From JBLHKW01 sp047618565 (GTDB lineage Bacteria; Planctomycetota; UBA1135; GCA-002686595), in contig JBLHKW010000056.1 in NCBI GenBank assembly GCA_047618565.1, forward strand, positions 1 through 29,041: a DNA stretch of 29,041 nucleotides, in the 5' to 3' direction. The notes under the pieces were generated by a model. That model was not told where the DNA came from. It was given only the letters and a program-made list of their open reading frames with translations, and did not search any database. Below, in pieces: positions 1 through 8,573 of this stretch (positions within the stretch are counted from its first letter, which is position 1; the number at the start of each line of letters is the position of its first letter). The position numbers were made by a program, and so were the translations under genes.

Positions 1-553
1 CCGCGAGCAGGCGGTAGGCTGCCTGGAAGCGTTCGATCGCCCGTAGCCGTGCCCGTTCAGCCGCGTCGCGGGAGATCTCGAGCACGGTGGCCATCTCGGC
101 GACGGCCCGACCCGCCTGCAGCATGGCGACGATCTTCTGGTCGCGGGGCAGGAGCGCATCGACAGCACGGGCTGCGAGTTCGAGCTGGTCGCGTCGCTCG
201 GCGAAGGTGAACGGCCCGGCTGACGATCCGGCAGGGTCGACACCGCCGGCGAGGGTCGAGCGCGGACCGAGCTGCGTCACGCGCACCATCGCGCCGCCGT
301 TGCGTCGCGCTGCGGTCCAGTAGTCGTGTCGGTCGGCGACGGTGCGTCGCACCAGCTGGGCGAGCCAGCCGCGAAAGGCCGCCTCGCCCTCGAACCGGAA
401 CCCGTCCAGCGCCTGCAGTGCGCGCAGGTGGACAGCCTGCGCCAGGTCCTCCGCCATCTCGTAGCGCAGCAATCCTGCCCCGTACTTGCGAACCATCGCG
501 AGTAGCTGAGCTTCGGCGGCTTCGAGCAGCTCCTCCAACCTGGGGTCGGGCAT
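1..553 (-). CDS. ECF-type RNA polymerase sigma factor (3' end cut by window edge)
   Basis: Reading the minus strand from the ATG at 553 gives an open frame of 184 codons that runs off the left edge. The protein begins MPDPRLEELLEAAEAQLL. Residues about 25-85 fit sigma region 2: an acidic helix with EDLAQ, then FEGEAAFRGWLAQLVRR. After a Gly/Pro linker, residues about 120-184 fit a region 4 helix-turn-helix (LLPRDQKIVAML, then EMATVLEISRDAAERARLRAIERF). Such factors direct RNA polymerase to a small regulon. The start is chosen because the N-terminus matches the family length. No Shine-Dalgarno precedes it, but a TATCAT box lies 7 nt upstream (separate entry). No anti-sigma gene is visible, though one could lie beyond the edge. 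The gene follows the RHS giant on the same strand behind a GC hairpin. Family call is firm; subgroup unknown. Confidence 0.85.
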   Translation of the reverse strand, partial: MPDPRLEELLEAAEAQLLAMVRKYGAGLLRYEMAEDLAQAVHLRALQALDGFRFEGEAAFRGWLAQLVRRTVADRHDYWTAARRNGGAMVRVTQLGPRSTLAGGVDPAGSSAGPFTFAERRDQLELAARAVDALLPRDQKIVAMLQAGRAVAEMATVLEISRDAAERARLRAIERFQAAYRLLA

Positions 554-560
554 CCTGTCG

Positions 561-588
561 ATGATAGCCCGCGCTGCGCGAGGACCAA
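561..588 (-). promoter_or_regulatory. Candidate promoter of the sigma-factor gene (leaderless type)
   Basis: On the minus strand TTGGTC (588-583) is followed after 16 nt by TATCAT (566-561), and the ATG begins 7 nt later at 553. Initiation would fall on or next to the start codon, which fits the lack of a ribosome binding site. Prediction from sequence only. Confidence 0.45.
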
Positions 589-626
589 GGGCGTACCCGC
601 CGAGCGCGCAGGCCGGGGCCATCGAC

Positions 627-660
627 CGGGGCGGGGAGGCCCCACGACCACCCCGCCCCG
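627..660 (-). terminator. GC hairpin after the RHS gene
   Basis: A perfect 10-bp stem (627-636 CGGGGCGGGG with 651-660 CCCCGCCCCG) encloses a 14-nt loop, starting 20 nt past the RHS stop codon. No T-run follows on the minus strand, so it is a strong hairpin but not a textbook intrinsic terminator. It separates the RHS gene from the sigma-factor gene. Confidence 0.5.
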
Positions 661-680
661 TTACCGGCGTCCAGGCTGCC

Positions 681-3600
681 CTACTCGTCGGTGAAGGGCT
701 TCGTGTCGCCGTTCAGGATCGCAGCGGCCTCCTCGGTGGTGACCCCAGAGCCCTCCTCTTCCATTTCCTGCAGGCGCAGCTTGCGCACCGCGTTGCGGAT
801 GCGGATGCGACGGTTGCGATCCTCGCGGTCGAAGTTGAGGAAGTTGACGATACCCCAGCAGAACCGCATGACGCCATTGGTGGAGCCCCTCGCGTAGTCG
901 ACCTCCTCTTCGGGCTGGTCCAGATCGATATCCTCCAGGATCTTGGCCGCCTCCTTTGCGTGGCCCATCTCCTTCAGCTCTCCCAGGTCCTTGGAGACAT
1001 CGGCGATCGCGTCCAGGGACTCGGACATCTGCAGGAAGATGCCGATCGGGTCCGCACTGCCCCGGCCGATCTTCTTCGAGAAGCACTTGAAGTAGCCCTT
1101 GAGGCGCTTGGCCGCCGTGGAGGGCGTTCCGTTCTTGAGGTCATTGAGGGCCTCCACGACCTTCTTGACCTGCTTGACCCAGTCCGTGCCGCTCTCGCCA
1201 GCGGGTGCCGCCGCGTCGTCCTCGCCTTCGAGGCCGAAGGGGTCGGTCAGGCTGGTGGGGCGGTTGCCGGCATAGGTGTAGCCGTTGCCGAGGTTTGCCG
1301 TGTCGCCCCAGATTCCGAGCGGGTCGCGCACGGTGAAGCGTCCGATGGCCGGGTCGAGGTAACGGTGACGCAGGTAGTAGAGGCCGGTTTCCGGGTCGAA
1401 CCGTCGACCCGTGAACAGCAGCGGGTTGTCGATGGCGGAGCTCGAGCGCGGGTTACCGATCGGGTTGAGGACCGTCACGGCGCCGAAGTCCCCGTAACGG
1501 TAGCGCTCCGTGACGTTGCCGGCCGCATTGGTCGTGGCCACGATGCTGCCCAGGTCGTCGGCCAGGAAATAGGTCTCGCTCGACCCGCGCTTCATGCTCA
1601 GCGGGTTGTCGATCCCGTCCGTGTGCACGTAGGTGGCGAGCGTGGCACCGAATGCGCTCTGCTCCTCGATCACGTGCACAGCAGCGTGGAAGTAGCGCGT
1701 CTGCATCTCGCCGCTTCCGCCCTGATCGACCGTGCGCGAGATGCGGCGGCCGAAGCAGTCGTAGGTGTAGGTGTGCAGCTGGCCGCCAGCATCCGTGGCC
1801 GCGACCATCTGGTTGCGGTAATCGTAGGACAGGACCAGGTCCGGTGCCTGGGAGGTGCCGACGCGACCGACGTTTCCGTTGGCATCGTGGGCGCGCTCGC
1901 CGGTCGGGGCGTCGCTGTACTGGTTCAGGGGGGCGTCCGCGACGGGATCCGACTCGTATTGACCGAGGCCGGGCATGTTCACGGGCCGCGACGAGTGCAC
2001 CTGCGTGCGGCTGCCGGCCGGGTCGAGCGCGTAGTGGATGTCCGCGGGCAGGCCGAGCCCGGCCGTCGCAGCGGACGTGACCCGACGCTCTTCCCGAGAC
2101 GCGGTCAGGCGGTAGGCCGAGTCGTAGGTGTAGCGCGTGCGCCTGCTGGTGTTGCCATCCGCGACCGTGGTCATGCGCTTCGTGCCCACGGAGCTCCAGC
2201 GATAGGAGCGCCGGTCCAGGCGCTGGCCGGTGCTGCTGTTGCGATGCGTGACGGCGATCGGGCGCTTCACGCCGTGGTCGGCGCTCGTCGACGGGGCGTT
2301 CAGCATTCCGTCGTACTCGAACAGGGTTTCGACGCCGTTGGCGCGCACGATGCGCTCCAGGCGCGTGGGTCCAACGTGGTCGAATCCGGCCAGGAAGCTG
2401 CTCTGGCCCTGGGGGTCCTCGCGCACGGTCTGGAGTCGGTCCAGGGCATCGTGCTCGAGTCCGATCTGACGCCCGCCGGGATAGGTGAGTTGCAGCACGT
2501 TGCCGAGCCCGTCGCGGGTGAACGTCGTGCTGCCGCTGGTCTCGTCGATCCCGGAGCCGACCGTCAGGGTCTCGCTGCGCAGGTGACCGAGGGAGTCGTA
2601 GCCGCGGACGATCTCCGAGTCGTCGTCGCTGGCCAGGACGATCTGGCCCAGGCCGTTGTAGCGGTAGAGCTCGCTCGTGGTGCCGAGCACGCCGGCAGCG
2701 CGGCTCACCGTGCGCTGCTCGACGCGGTCGAGCAGATCAAAGGAGCTGGCGACGGTGGTCCCGTTGGCGTCGGTCGAGGTAAGGCGGTTGCTGTGCACGT
2801 CATGCGTGTGTGAACGGCTCGTCGCGTCGGCGAACTCTTCCATCACCATGCGGTCGAGGGCGTCGTAGTGGTACTCGGTCGTGTTGCCCTGCGGGTCCAC
2901 CGCAGCGACCACGCGCGAGTTGTGGTCCCACTGGTAGGCCGTGACGATCAGGCCCGTGGGAGATCCGGAACCCTTACCGTTATCGGTCAAGACCCGACGA
3001 CTCTCGGTCCTGCGGTTCAGCCCGTCGTACTCGAGGGCGAGCGTGTTTCCGAGGGCGTCCACGCTGACCGTGCGGTTGGAGCGCGAATCGTGACCCCATA
3101 CGGTCAGGTTGCCGGTGCTGTCGACCCGGCTGATCGTGCGGTCGAGGCCATCGTGCTCCATGAGCGTGGTGAACACCTGATCCGGCGCGCCGCTCGTCGA
3201 GCGTTCGATCTCCATGAGCGAGATCAGGTTCGAGTTCGGGTCGTACTGCATATGGGTCTCGTTGCCGGCGGCGTCCAGCACGGCGAGTACCCGACCGACG
3301 CTGTCGTAGGTCCATGTGGTGGCATGCCCGTTGTCGTCGGTGGCGCTCGTCTGCGCGGAGTCCGGGCTGTAGCTGACAGTCGACATCGATGAGCCCGTCG
3401 CGATCGGGACCTGGGTGTTCAGGTCGAAGTAGCTGCGCTGCTCCGAGGTGCGCCGGTCCAGGGCGTCGTAGGTGTACTGGACCTCGTACAGGGGCTGATT
3501 TCCCGTGGCGCCAGGTGTGTCGATGCTCTGTCCCAGGCGACGTACGGCGAAGGGCGTGGGCACGCCGGGGCTGGACTGGCCGCCCGGACTACCGGACGGG

Positions 3601-6600
3601 TCGTAGTGCCACTCGGTGACGTTGCCCATCGGGTCGATCTGGGACAGGGGACGGTCGTAGGCATCGAAAATGCGCACGGTCACGCGCGGACTGGACTCGA
3701 GTCCCTGAGCCACCCGCATCGGATTGCTGTTTCCGTCGTAATCGAACTGCGTGCTGGCCTGGGCGGCCGCGCCCGGCGCCTGGACCGCCAGGAAGAGCAG
3801 ATCGCGCTCGTCAAACGTGCTGCGCGTGACATTGTCGGGCTGGTTGCCATTCACGGCCTCGGCGCTACGCCTCAGCGTCCTGTTGCGGTTCGCGTCGTAG
3901 GCGTACTCGACCGTGGCGCTCTCGAGCGTGTCGATCTCGCGTGCCACGCGTACGACCCGGTTGAGGATCTCGTGCTCGATGGTCGTCGTCAGCCACGCGT
4001 TCAGGCCGACCTGGCCGGCCGCGTCCACGTTAAGGAACTCGCGCCTGATGACGTTGTCGTTCCCGTCGAAGAAGTTGTCGCGCATGTAGCGCGTGGCGCC
4101 CGGTGTGCTGGCCGGCAGGGTGGTGCGTACGACGCGGCCCAGCTGATTGACGAGGGTGTCCGTGACGTTCCCGTTCGGGTCGGTCACGCGCACCACGTTG
4201 CCGACGCGGTTGTACTCGTAACCTGTCACGAGGGCCTCGTTGGTCGCGTCCAAGACCTCCTGGGCCAGGTAGCCCTCCTGGTAGCCGGCGCCGGCGTCAT
4301 GGTAGACGTAGGTGTCTTCGCGACGGTAGCCGCTGGCGTTTGCGGGCTGAACGTGGCGCGTCATCTGGCCAAAGGCGTTGTACTCGTAGCTGTCGACGAC
4401 GCCCGCGATCGGGCCCGTGCGCTGCAGCAGGTTCCCGGGGCTGTCGTAGTCGCTCAGGGTGACGTTGCCGCGCGGATCCGTGTAGCGGGTCACGAAGTTG
4501 ACGCCGCAGCCGCAGCCCGTATCCGGGGCGAACTCGAAGTACTGGCTGATGACGGTCTGGTCGCCGACGGGCAGGTGCGTGCCGGGGTAGCGGTGCAGCT
4601 CGCGCAGGTTTCCGCGCGTGCGCCACGAGGCGCCCGGGTTGAGCTCGAGCTCGTATACGGAGACCTCTTCGGTCCCGTTGGGCTCGACCATGCGCGTTAC
4701 GAGCGCATCCTCGTTGTACTCCCAGCGGGTCTCGAAGTAGTCGGGGTCGGAGGCACGCAGCCTGGGCATGCTGGGCGCGCTCGGCGGGCCGGCCCACATG
4801 TCCGCGTCCCAACGACCGGTGTACTCGCGCGAGAGCACCAGGCGGTTGGACGCGTCATAGAAGAGCTCCTCCGCGTTGCCCACGCGGTCGTTGACCATGA
4901 AGCGGATGACCGCGTAGCCGTTGTCGCTGCCGGGTACGACGGGCGTGTAGGTGAAGTTGAGCAGGTCGTCGATCTCGCCCAGGGCTTCGCTGATCAGGTG
5001 GTCGAACAGGAAGTCGTTCGGATCCAGGGTCGCGGCATAGGTGTTGTGCAGAAACGTCTGCCCGTTGGGGTCGGTGATCGTGAGCAGGTTGTGGTTCAGG
5101 TCCTCGTTCACGAAGCCCTGGGAGTAGGTGTAAACGGTGGTCTTGCCCGAGCCGAAGAAGTGCGCACTGTCCGCGGGCAAAGGGTAGTCGCCCGTGGCCA
5201 CGACAGCGGGTGTCGTTACGGACTTGAGATCGCCGAAGGATCCGCCCGCGTCGCCGTCCTGGTAGTACGCATAGGAGACCACGCGACCGGTCCAGTCGCC
5301 CACGGAGGCCAGGAAGCCGTCCGCGTTGTAGGCGAACTGCACCTCGCGCGGGTGGGCAGCCGTGTGCAGCGTGTCGCGTACGGTGACCATCTGGCCCGTG
5401 GCGTTGTAGACCAGGTCGAGGCGGTTGTCGTTGCGTTCGGTGATCTCCGTCAGGCGTCCGGGTGCGCTGGGGTGATCGAGGGCATTCAGTCTCCAGCTTC
5501 CGCCGTCGGCGAAACGTACGGTGTAAGATCCGTCCACTTCCTGTTCGATCTCGCGCTGGAACTCGGCGCGTGTGAAGGTGCCGCTCGGCTGCAACGGGTA
5601 GAAATCCTGCCGGCTGTTGCCGTCGTGCAGCAACAGGCCGCCGGCGACGGATTCGAGGAACACGTTGTAGGAGAAGTCCCAGCCCGCGCCCATGGGCGTG
5701 CGGATTCCGAGCTGCGATCTGTACTTGCGACCCATCGCGAAGTTCGCGCCGCGGCCAGGGATGGTGAGGTCCGCTTCCTGAAGCTGAAACTCGCCCGCGA
5801 AGGGGTAGACGTTCGGGACCGCGCATTCCTTGCAGGTCGTGCAGGCTTCCGGGGCCGCGAAGGCCTGGGCTTCACCGCCGGGCTCGAAGCCGAGCGGGAT
5901 GTAGGTCGGAAGCTCCTCCACGAACACCGATCCGCTCGACGTGTTGCGCCCGTAGGCGCCCGCGAAGGCTGCGGTTTCATTGAGGGTGACCGAACCACCG
6001 AGGCCGTCACCGGAGGTCACGGTGGGGCACAGGAGCTTCTCCTCGAAGGCCCAGTTCCCGGCGCTCTGCAGGAACATGTAGGCTGCGCCCGTGTTGACAC
6101 CCGCGCTGCTGGAGGCGGGTACGCCGACCAGCAGGCGCCCGTCGTCGATGACCAGCTGGCCGCCGAAGTACTCGTTGATGCTGGCGTCGAACGCGGTCAG
6201 CTTGGCCACATGGGCCCAGCTACCACCCGAGCCGTCGTACATGTGGACGGCGCCGGCATTGCTCGCCATCTGGTCGTCCAGCCACGCACCTACCGCCAGC
6301 TGCCCGGCCGATAGGGCCACGGCGATCCCGAAGATGCTGCCCGGGCCGTCCGGATTGACGAGCAGGTTCTCGAGTGACCAGAACGCGCCCTCGGCGCGGT
6401 AGAGCGCGACGCCCTCGATGCCGCCGACAGCGATCGTGTCGCCGGCGATGGCCACCGAGTAGCCGAAGAGCGAGACGTCACTCTGCAGCTTCGTCACCTG
6501 TGAGAACGTCCCGCCCTCGTCGCGGAAGACGTAGGCGGCTCCGAGGGACTGGTGGTTGTAGGCGCCGACCACGATCTCGTTTCCGCGCACATCGATCGAC

Positions 6601-7103
6601 GTGCCGAAGCGGTCTCCCGCAGCGCCGTCCATGGCGACGAGCTTCTGCGCCTGGCTCCAGAAGCCGCCTTCGTTCCGGAAGACGTAGGCCGAGCCCGCGT
6701 CTGCGTTGTCCTGTGGCGCGGAGACGACCAGCAGGTTGCCGGACATGGCGATCTGGCTGCCGAAGGCGTCGCCGCTACCGCCGTCGCTGGCGACCAGCTT
6801 CTGGACCTCGCTCCAGTTCGCACCGGTTCCCTGGAACAGGTACACGGAGCCCGAGTCCGTGCCCATGGCGTCGTCCAGGCGCGCGCCGACGGCCAGCCAG
6901 CTGCCCGTGGCGGCAACCGATCCAAAGGAGTCGCCCGCGCTCGCGTCCGACGCGGACAGTTCGGCGTCGCTCGCCATGGCGAACGGGCTGCCGAGCAGGG
7001 CCGTCAGCACCGCGGCCGAGAGCCTCAGTGCCGCGCGAGAGTGGTTCATCCGGGGCATGGCGGGGCGGATCGGGGTCGGGGGGCAGTCGTTACGGTCGTT
7101 CAC
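681..7103 (-). CDS. Exported FG-GAP beta-propeller / RHS-repeat giant protein (2140 aa)
   Basis: The GTG start at 7103 is supported by AACAGGAG a few bases upstream; the ATGs at codons 16 and 19 have no such site. A signal peptide (RAALRLSAAVLTALLGSPFAMA) follows. Residues about 46-405 contain seven blade-like units of about 48 residues (pattern FGxxVAxxGxxLAVGA...GSAYVF...W...QKL), matching an FG-GAP propeller. Cys 421, 424 and 427 follow, then a DUF6531-like entry segment (PFAGEFQLQEADL) and a long series of YD/RHS repeats. The RHS core closes near 1905-1955 with YYLRHRYLDPAIGRFTVRDP and TDPFGL. About 185 charged residues remain as a tip with no motif I recognise. RHS shells typically encapsulate or present a C-terminal effector, so a toxin or adhesin role is possible. 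No immunity-like gene sits downstream; next is the sigma factor. Confidence 0.93.
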   Translation of the reverse strand: MNDRNDCPPTPIRPAMPRMNHSRAALRLSAAVLTALLGSPFAMASDAELSASDASAGDSFGSVAATGSWLAVGARLDDAMGTDSGSVYLFQGTGANWSEVQKLVASDGGSGDAFGSQIAMSGNLLVVSAPQDNADAGSAYVFRNEGGFWSQAQKLVAMDGAAGDRFGTSIDVRGNEIVVGAYNHQSLGAAYVFRDEGGTFSQVTKLQSDVSLFGYSVAIAGDTIAVGGIEGVALYRAEGAFWSLENLLVNPDGPGSIFGIAVALSAGQLAVGAWLDDQMASNAGAVHMYDGSGGSWAHVAKLTAFDASINEYFGGQLVIDDGRLLVGVPASSSAGVNTGAAYMFLQSAGNWAFEEKLLCPTVTSGDGLGGSVTLNETAAFAGAYGRNTSSGSVFVEELPTYIPLGFEPGGEAQAFAAPEACTTCKECAVPNVYPFAGEFQLQEADLTIPGRGANFAMGRKYRSQLGIRTPMGAGWDFSYNVFLESVAGGLLLHDGNSRQDFYPLQPSGTFTRAEFQREIEQEVDGSYTVRFADGGSWRLNALDHPSAPGRLTEITERNDNRLDLVYNATGQMVTVRDTLHTAAHPREVQFAYNADGFLASVGDWTGRVVSYAYYQDGDAGGSFGDLKSVTTPAVVATGDYPLPADSAHFFGSGKTTVYTYSQGFVNEDLNHNLLTITDPNGQTFLHNTYAATLDPNDFLFDHLISEALGEIDDLLNFTYTPVVPGSDNGYAVIRFMVNDRVGNAEELFYDASNRLVLSREYTGRWDADMWAGPPSAPSMPRLRASDPDYFETRWEYNEDALVTRMVEPNGTEEVSVYELELNPGASWRTRGNLRELHRYPGTHLPVGDQTVISQYFEFAPDTGCGCGVNFVTRYTDPRGNVTLSDYDSPGNLLQRTGPIAGVVDSYEYNAFGQMTRHVQPANASGYRREDTYVYHDAGAGYQEGYLAQEVLDATNEALVTGYEYNRVGNVVRVTDPNGNVTDTLVNQLGRVVRTTLPASTPGATRYMRDNFFDGNDNVIRREFLNVDAAGQVGLNAWLTTTIEHEILNRVVRVAREIDTLESATVEYAYDANRNRTLRRSAEAVNGNQPDNVTRSTFDERDLLFLAVQAPGAAAQASTQFDYDGNSNPMRVAQGLESSPRVTVRIFDAYDRPLSQIDPMGNVTEWHYDPSGSPGGQSSPGVPTPFAVRRLGQSIDTPGATGNQPLYEVQYTYDALDRRTSEQRSYFDLNTQVPIATGSSMSTVSYSPDSAQTSATDDNGHATTWTYDSVGRVLAVLDAAGNETHMQYDPNSNLISLMEIERSTSGAPDQVFTTLMEHDGLDRTISRVDSTGNLTVWGHDSRSNRTVSVDALGNTLALEYDGLNRRTESRRVLTDNGKGSGSPTGLIVTAYQWDHNSRVVAAVDPQGNTTEYHYDALDRMVMEEFADATSRSHTHDVHSNRLTSTDANGTTVASSFDLLDRVEQRTVSRAAGVLGTTSELYRYNGLGQIVLASDDDSEIVRGYDSLGHLRSETLTVGSGIDETSGSTTFTRDGLGNVLQLTYPGGRQIGLEHDALDRLQTVREDPQGQSSFLAGFDHVGPTRLERIVRANGVETLFEYDGMLNAPSTSADHGVKRPIAVTHRNSSTGQRLDRRSYRWSSVGTKRMTTVADGNTSRRTRYTYDSAYRLTASREERRVTSAATAGLGLPADIHYALDPAGSRTQVHSSRPVNMPGLGQYESDPVADAPLNQYSDAPTGERAHDANGNVGRVGTSQAPDLVLSYDYRNQMVAATDAGGQLHTYTYDCFGRRISRTVDQGGSGEMQTRYFHAAVHVIEEQSAFGATLATYVHTDGIDNPLSMKRGSSETYFLADDLGSIVATTNAAGNVTERYRYGDFGAVTVLNPIGNPRSSSAIDNPLLFTGRRFDPETGLYYLRHRYLDPAIGRFTVRDPLGIWGDTANLGNGYTYAGNRPTSLTDPFGLEGEDDAAAPAGESGTDWVKQVKKVVEALNDLKNGTPSTAAKRLKGYFKCFSKKIGRGSADPIGIFLQMSESLDAIADVSKDLGELKEMGHAKEAAKILEDIDLDQPEEEVDYARGSTNGVMRFCWGIVNFLNFDREDRNRRIRIRNAVRKLRLQEMEEEGSGVTTEEAAAILNGDTKPFTDE

Positions 7104-7307
7104 GGCGTCTCCTGTTGAGTGTGGGCCCCCGGAATCGGGGGGGGGTACTCACGGAGATCGGAGACCGCACCCGGACCCGACACACTTTCTGAAATTCGCC
7201 GAACTCCGGCTCCACGCAGCTCTGAGGGTCGCGTGGAGAGGCTTTTTGGCCCGGTTGTCACCAGACCCTGATTGCCGCGGCGCGCGCCTTGGCCCAGACT
7301 CTGCGGC
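7104..7307. other. Divergent intergenic region, RHS gene / larC
   Basis: This 204-bp spacer holds the RHS ribosome binding site (AGGAG, minus strand, near 7110-7115). A hairpin CCCCCG-GAAT-CGGGGG lies at 7126-7141, and its right arm belongs to a run of nine G (7137-7145). The larC promoter candidate is at its right end. I see no strong promoter for the RHS gene. Confidence 0.5.
7272..7300 (+). promoter_or_regulatory. Candidate larC promoter (leaderless type)
   Basis: TTGCCG (7272-7277), a 17-nt spacer, and CAGACT (7295-7300) precede the GTG at 7308 by 7 nt. The -10 is weak (three of six consensus bases), but spacing to the -35 and to the start codon matches the other candidate leaderless promoters here. 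Confidence 0.35.
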
Positions 7308-8540
7308 GTGACGATCCTCCATATCCAACCCTTCGGCGGCATGGCCGGGGACATGTTCCTGGCTTCGCTGCTGGACCTCGGCGATCCGCGCTTCACCCTC
7401 GATCAGCTGCGTGCCCTGGCGCAGCGACTCGTGCCGGGCGAGGCCATGCTGGCGACCGAGCGCGCCTGGCGCGGTTCACTCAGTGGCTGCCTGCTGCGGG
7501 TCGAGACGCCCGAGACGACCTCGCCTCCACAGCGCGGGATCGCGGACCTGGAGCAACTGATCGATGGCGCGGACCTGTCGCAGGCCGTCGCCGACCGATC
7601 GAAGGCGGTGCTGTGGCGCATCGCGCGGGCCGAGGCGCGCGTGCACGGCACGACGCCGGAGGAGATCCACTTCCACGAGGTCGGCGCGGTCGACACGATC
7701 ATCGACGTCTGCGGCGCGGTGCTCGCCCTCGAGCTTCTCGGCGTGCGGCGCGTGCTGTCGTCGCCGCCGTTGACGGGCGAGGGGACCGTCGAGTGTGCCC
7801 ACGGAACCATGCCGGTCCCCGCGCCCGCGGTGGCCGAGCTCTTACGCGGTCTGCCTGTCACCCTCGGCGGCGGGGCAGGCGAGCGGCTGACACCGACCGC
7901 AGCCGCCCTGCTCGCGGAGCTGGTCGATGCTTTCGAGGCACCGGGTGCCTTCGTGACCAGCGCCGTGGGTTATGGGGCAGGCACGCGCGATCCGCGCGAA
8001 GGCCCGCCGAACATCATGCGCGTGCAGCTCGGCGAGGCCGGCGAGCAAGCGCAGGGGGACGCAGCGGAGATCGCACAGGTCTGGCTCATGGAGGTCAACC
8101 TCGACGACATGACCGCCGAGGAGGTCGGTCACGCCGTCGGCGAGCTGCGCGCTGCCGGTGCGCTGGAGGTGTGGACCTCGCCCGTGTTCATGAAGAAGGA
8201 CCGGCCCGCTGTGGTCGTCTCGGCGCTGGTGCGCGACGCGCAGCGCCCGGCCCTGGAGGCCAGCCTGTTCGAGTGGACCACGACCCTGGGCCTGCGCTGG
8301 TCGCGGGTGGAACGCCGGGAATGCGGGCGGCGCTTCGTCACGGTAGCGGTCGGTGGATTCACCGTTGATGTGAAGGTGCGCGAGCGGCCCGAGTACGCTG
8401 GACGCAGTCCACTGGGAGAGCGCGATCTCGCGCCGGAACACGACCACCTGGTGCTCGCGGCCAGTGGCACTGGGCTGACGTTGCGCGAGGCGCGCGGCCG
8501 TGCCGTGGCTGCGGCGCTCGAGTTGCTCGACGCCGAGTGA
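7308..8540 (+). CDS. larC: Nickel-pincer cofactor biosynthesis protein LarC
   Basis: LarC inserts nickel into the pyridinium bis-thiocarboxylate precursor made by LarB and LarE, forming the nickel-pincer cofactor used by lactate racemase (LarA) and related enzymes. The 410-residue product starts VTILHIQPFGGMAGDMFLAS, the usual LarC N-terminus. It also has IHFHEVGAVDTIIDV (about 120-134) and the hallmark NLDDMTAEEVGH...SPVFMKKDRP (about 264-300). The GTG at 7308 is preferred over an in-frame TTG at 7272 because the homologous N-terminus begins there. The protein is one continuous frame, unlike the frameshifted larC1/larC2 of Lactobacillus. The His-rich insert of some LarC proteins is absent. 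No larA, larB or larE is visible; the gene is convergent with the OPT gene, 33 bp apart. Confidence 0.93.
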   Translation: MTILHIQPFGGMAGDMFLASLLDLGDPRFTLDQLRALAQRLVPGEAMLATERAWRGSLSGCLLRVETPETTSPPQRGIADLEQLIDGADLSQAVADRSKAVLWRIARAEARVHGTTPEEIHFHEVGAVDTIIDVCGAVLALELLGVRRVLSSPPLTGEGTVECAHGTMPVPAPAVAELLRGLPVTLGGGAGERLTPTAAALLAELVDAFEAPGAFVTSAVGYGAGTRDPREGPPNIMRVQLGEAGEQAQGDAAEIAQVWLMEVNLDDMTAEEVGHAVGELRAAGALEVWTSPVFMKKDRPAVVVSALVRDAQRPALEASLFEWTTTLGLRWSRVERRECGRRFVTVAVGGFTVDVKVRERPEYAGRSPLGERDLAPEHDHLVLAASGTGLTLREARGRAVAAALELLDAE

Positions 8541-8573
8541 TTCCCTGTCCCGTGGCTGGCCGGTTGCGGTCCG

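Noticed and set aside
561..2813. A 750-codon open frame on the plus strand opposite the RHS gene
   Set aside because: It is antisense to clear RHS repeats and reads as Val/Ala/Arg-rich low-information protein; GC-rich codon bias removes stops from the complementary frame.
3606..6314. A 902-codon open frame on the plus strand opposite the RHS gene
   Set aside because: Same cause; its sequence mirrors the repeats of the real gene and shows no domain.
7272..7307. Longer larC start at TTG 7272
   Set aside because: The 12 extra residues do not match the LarC N-terminus, and a promoter-like sequence occupies this stretch.
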